64,000 nt of DNA from Hexactinellida sp. DTS-2022 (lineage: Eukaryota; Porifera; Hexactinellida). Each line of letters starts with the position of its first letter. Within the stretch, counting starts at the first letter, position 1. Positions 61,101 to 64,000 of the stretch are shown here, one piece after another. The position numbers and the translations under genes are program-made. The notes under the pieces are model-generated. The model worked only from the letters and a program-made list of their open reading frames with translations. It was not told where the DNA came from and did not search any database. The stretch is taken from positions 6,510,001 to 6,574,000 of the forward strand of contig JAPNXP010000009.1 of assembly GCA_028753945.1 (NCBI GenBank). The letters run 5' to 3'.

Positions 61101-63374
61101 ATATCTAGACATTCTACAAAGGAGAAACTCGTTAGTATTCGCTATTTATATATCTACTGTATAACATTGTACGCATTTTGCGTACAATATATAGACGTTG
61201 GGATTCAAAATTCATTATATTAACCGATAACATAATGAAACATTCATACTTTCAATATCTAGACATTCTACAATGGAGAACCTCGTTAGTATTCGCTATT
61301 TATATATCCACTTTATAACATTGTACGCATTTTGCGAAAAATATATAGACGTTGGGATTCAAAATTCATTATATTAACCGATAACATAATGAAACATTCA
61401 TACTTTCTATATCTAGACATTCTACAATGGAGAACCTCGTTAGTATTCGCTATTTATATATCCACTTTATAACATTGTACGCATTTTGCGTACAATATAT
61501 AGACGTTGGATTCAAAATTTATTATATCAACCAATAACATAATGAAACATTCATACTTTCTATATCCCTGACATTCTACAAAGGAGAACCTCGTCAGTAT
61601 TCGCTATTTATATATCCACTTTATAACATTGTACGCATTTTGCGTACAATATATAGACGTTGGGATTCAAAATTTATTATTTCAACCGATAACATAATGA
61701 AACATTCATACTTTCTATATCTAGACATTCTACAATGGAGAACCTCGTTAGTATTCGCTATTTATATATCCACTTTATAACATTGTACGCATTTTGCGTA
61801 CAATATATTGACGTTGGGATTCAAATTAATTATATCAACCAATAACATAATGAAACATTCATCATTTCTATATCTAGCCATTCTACAAAGGAGAACCTCG
61901 TTAGTATTCGCTATTTATATATCTACTTTATAACATTGTACGCATTTTGCGTACAATATATAGACGTAGGGATCCAAATTAATTATATCAAGCAATAACA
62001 TAATGAAACATTCATACTTTCTATATGTAGGACATTCTACAATGGAGAACCTCGTTAGTATTCGCTATTTATATATCTACTTTATAACTTTGTACGCATT
62101 TTGCGTACAATATATAGACTTTGGGATTCAAAATTCATTATATCAACCAATAACATAATGAAACATTCATCATTTCTATATCTAGCCATTCTACAAAGGA
62201 GAACCTCGTTAGTATTCGCTATTTATATATCTACTTTATAACATTGTACGCATTTTGCGTACAATATATTGACATTGGGATTCAAAATTAATTATATCAA
62301 CCAATAACATAATGAAACATTCATACTTTCTATATCTAGACATTCTACAAAGGAGAAACTCGTTAGTATTCGCTATTTATATATCTACTGTATAACATTG
62401 TACGCATTTTGCGTACAATATATAGACGTTGGGATTCAAAATTCATTATATTATCCGATAACATAATGAAACATTCATACTTTCAATATCTAGGCATTCT
62501 ACAAAGGAGAACCTCGTTAGTATTCGCTATTTATATATCCACTTTATAACATTGTACGCATTTTGCGTACAATATATAGACGTTGGGATTCAAAATTCAT
62601 TATATTAACCGATAACATAATGAAACATTCATACTTTCTATATCTAGACATTCTACAATGGAGAATCTCGTTAGTATTCGCTATTTATATATCCACTTTA
62701 TAACATTGTACGCATTTTGCGTACAATATATAGACGTTGGGATTCAAAATTTATTATATCAACCAATAACATAATGAAACATTCATACTTTCTATATGTA
62801 GGACATTCTACAATGGAGAAACTCGTTAGTATTCACTATTTATATATCCACTGTATAATATTGTACGCATTTTGCGTACAATATTTAGACGTTGGGACTC
62901 AAAATTTATTATATCAACCAATAACATAATGAAACATTCATACTTTCTATATCTAGACATTCTACAAAGGAGAACCTCGTTAGTATTCGCTATTTATATA
63001 TCCACTTTATAACATTGTACGCATTTTGCGTACAATATATAGACGTTGGGATTCAAAATTTATTATATCAACCAATAACATAATGAAACATTCATACTTT
63101 CTATATGTAGGACATTCTACAAAGGAGAAACTCGTTAGTATTCACTATTTATATATCCACTGTATAATATTGTACGCATTTTGCGTACAATATATAGACG
63201 TTGGGACTCAAAATTTATTATATCAACCAATAACATAATGAAACATTCATACTTTCTATGTCCCTTACATTCTACAATGGAGAACCTCGTCAGTATTCGC
63301 TATTTATATATCCACTGTATAACATTGTACGCATTTTGCGTGCAATGTGTAGACTTTGGGATTCAAAATTAATT

Positions 63375-63382
63375 ATCTCAAC
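63375..63382 (-). other. 8-bp inner flank ATCTCAAC left of E3
   Basis: Identical to the 8 bp right of E2 (25442-25449). Together they are the duplication expected from a single E insertion into the minus-type array at ATCTCAAC. Confidence 0.85.
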
Positions 63383-63537
63383 CAGAGGCGGCGCGGCTTT
63401 TGGGGGCCCCCGGGTGATCGACCTACTAGTCCCCTTTGTCCAGGGCCCCGTGGGACCTGAACTAGGGGCCCCCTTTGTAATCGGTTGAGGGGCCCGCGGG
63501 TGAATCACCCGTGCGGGGTGTGCCCGCGCCGCCCATG
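63383..63537 (+). mobile_element. GC-rich hAT-like MITE 'E', copy E3, at the second strand switch
   Basis: 155 bp, same orientation as E2 and 38,096 bp from it. Left flank ATCTCAAC (minus array), right flank GATATAAT (63538-63545, plus array). Same termini and almost the same sequence as E2. Confidence 0.8.
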
Positions 63538-64000
63538 GATATAATGAATTTTGAATCCCAAAGTCTATATATTGTACGCAAAATGCGTACAAAGTTATAA
63601 AGTAGATATATAAATAGCGAATACTAACGAGGTTCTCCATTGTAGAATGTCCTACATATAGAAAGTATGAATGTTTCATTATGTTATTGCTTGATATAAT
63701 TAATTTGGATCCCTACGTCTATATATTGTACGCAAAATGCGTACAATGTTATAAAGTAGATATATAAATAGCGAATACTATCGAGGTTCTCCTTTGTAGA
63801 ATGGCTAGATATAGAAATGATGAATGTTTCATTATGTTATTGGTTGATATAATTAATTTGAATCCCAACGTCCATATATTGTACGCAAAATGCGTACAAT
63901 GTTATAAAGTGGAAATATAAATAGCGAATACTAACGAGGTTCTCCTTTGTAGAATGTCAGGGATATAGAAAGTATGAATGTTTCATTATGTTATTGGTTG
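63538..64000 (+). repeat. Satellite array, plus-orientation block resumed (3 monomers to the window end)
   Basis: Matches 20181-20643 almost base for base. It therefore continues the 13-monomer higher-order repeat exactly where E2 interrupted it at 25286. The array runs out of the window. Confidence 0.9.

Larger units (their letters stand above)
25442..63382 (-). repeat. Satellite array, minus-orientation block (about 245 monomers, 37.9 kb)
   Basis: Same family as 18632-25286 but inverted. The monomer as read on the plus strand is ATCAACCAATAACATAATGA...CATTCTACAANGGAGAAC...CCTCGTTAGTATTCGC...ATATCCACTNTATAACATTG...TGCGTACAATATATAGAC. The block starts with the sequence that follows, and ends with the sequence that precedes, an uninterrupted site at 35472. 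It is thus permuted at an E insertion site. It contains several nested higher-order repeats. Confidence 0.95.

Noticed and set aside
25287-63537. Strand switches as assembly artefacts
   Set aside because: Chimeric joins would not produce two independent, exactly matching 8-bp pairs (GATATAAT outside, ATCTCAAC inside) nor in-phase resumption of the 13-monomer repeat. Still worth spanning with reads.
18642-63679. Dozens of 61-129-residue open frames (for example MRTIYRRWDSKFIIST...) recurring every 154-155 bp or multiples
   Set aside because: They are the satellite read in frames that happen to lack stops. They cross monomer borders, shift with indels and occur on whichever strand the monomer lies. 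No evidence of coding.
18632-64000. CENP-B box in the monomer
   Set aside because: TTCG occurs in GTATTCGC, but the required spacing to A and CGGG is absent. Only the pogo-terminus resemblance is kept as a finding.
18632-64000. CRISPR-like array
   Set aside because: There are no unique spacers between repeats. Whole monomers are homologous, and the window is eukaryotic.

Overview
The window is nuclear DNA of an invertebrate animal that I cannot place further. An NHL-repeat protein, the catalytic subunit of DNA polymerase epsilon, an inverted-formin-2-like formin and an SLC22-type transporter point to a metazoan. Genes are dense and intron-poor: the polymerase reads as one uninterrupted frame of 2,212 codons, and only one intron can be inferred, in the formin. 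Nothing looks bacterial or viral.

Layout. Bases 1-13.7 kb are gene territory. An NHL-repeat gene (5' end outside the window) converges on POLE. A small CNC/Maf-like bZIP candidate with its own TATA box lies divergently beyond POLE. An INF2-like formin runs on the minus strand in two exons, and its 1.27-kb intron holds a second small bZIP candidate on the opposite strand. Bases 14.3-16.4 kb are a nest of DNA transposons. Two nested pogo/Tigger-type MITEs lie next to a 1.76-kb element with about 66-bp terminal inverted repeats. That element carries two 400-bp direct repeats with conserved, covarying hairpins. An SLC22-like transporter follows (17.1-18.4 kb). Its last transmembrane part is missing and is replaced by a 96-bp segment that also lies inside the 1.76-kb element.

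From 18.48 kb to the end everything is one satellite family: about 290 AT-rich monomers of 154-155 bp, each with a 23-bp dyad (10-bp arms, 3-bp spacer), organised in higher-order repeats of 10, 13, 19 and 32 monomers. The array changes strand twice. Each switch, and the border with unique DNA, is marked by a 155-bp GC-rich element ('E' here) with hAT-like termini.

The main discovery is in the 8-bp flanks of E. The plus-strand array is interrupted at GATATAAT, and its 13-mer repeat resumes in phase 38 kb later, after E, a minus-strand array and another E. Both outer flanks of this package are GATATAAT and both inner flanks are ATCTCAAC. The minus array begins and ends at what is, elsewhere in the same array, one contiguous sequence. 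A 38-kb block of satellite, permuted at one E insertion, was therefore inserted into another array either by composite (macro-)transposition or by recombination of an E-bearing satellite circle with a resident E. The border with unique DNA also falls exactly at an E, which suggests that E also seeded the arrival of the array next to the truncated transporter gene.
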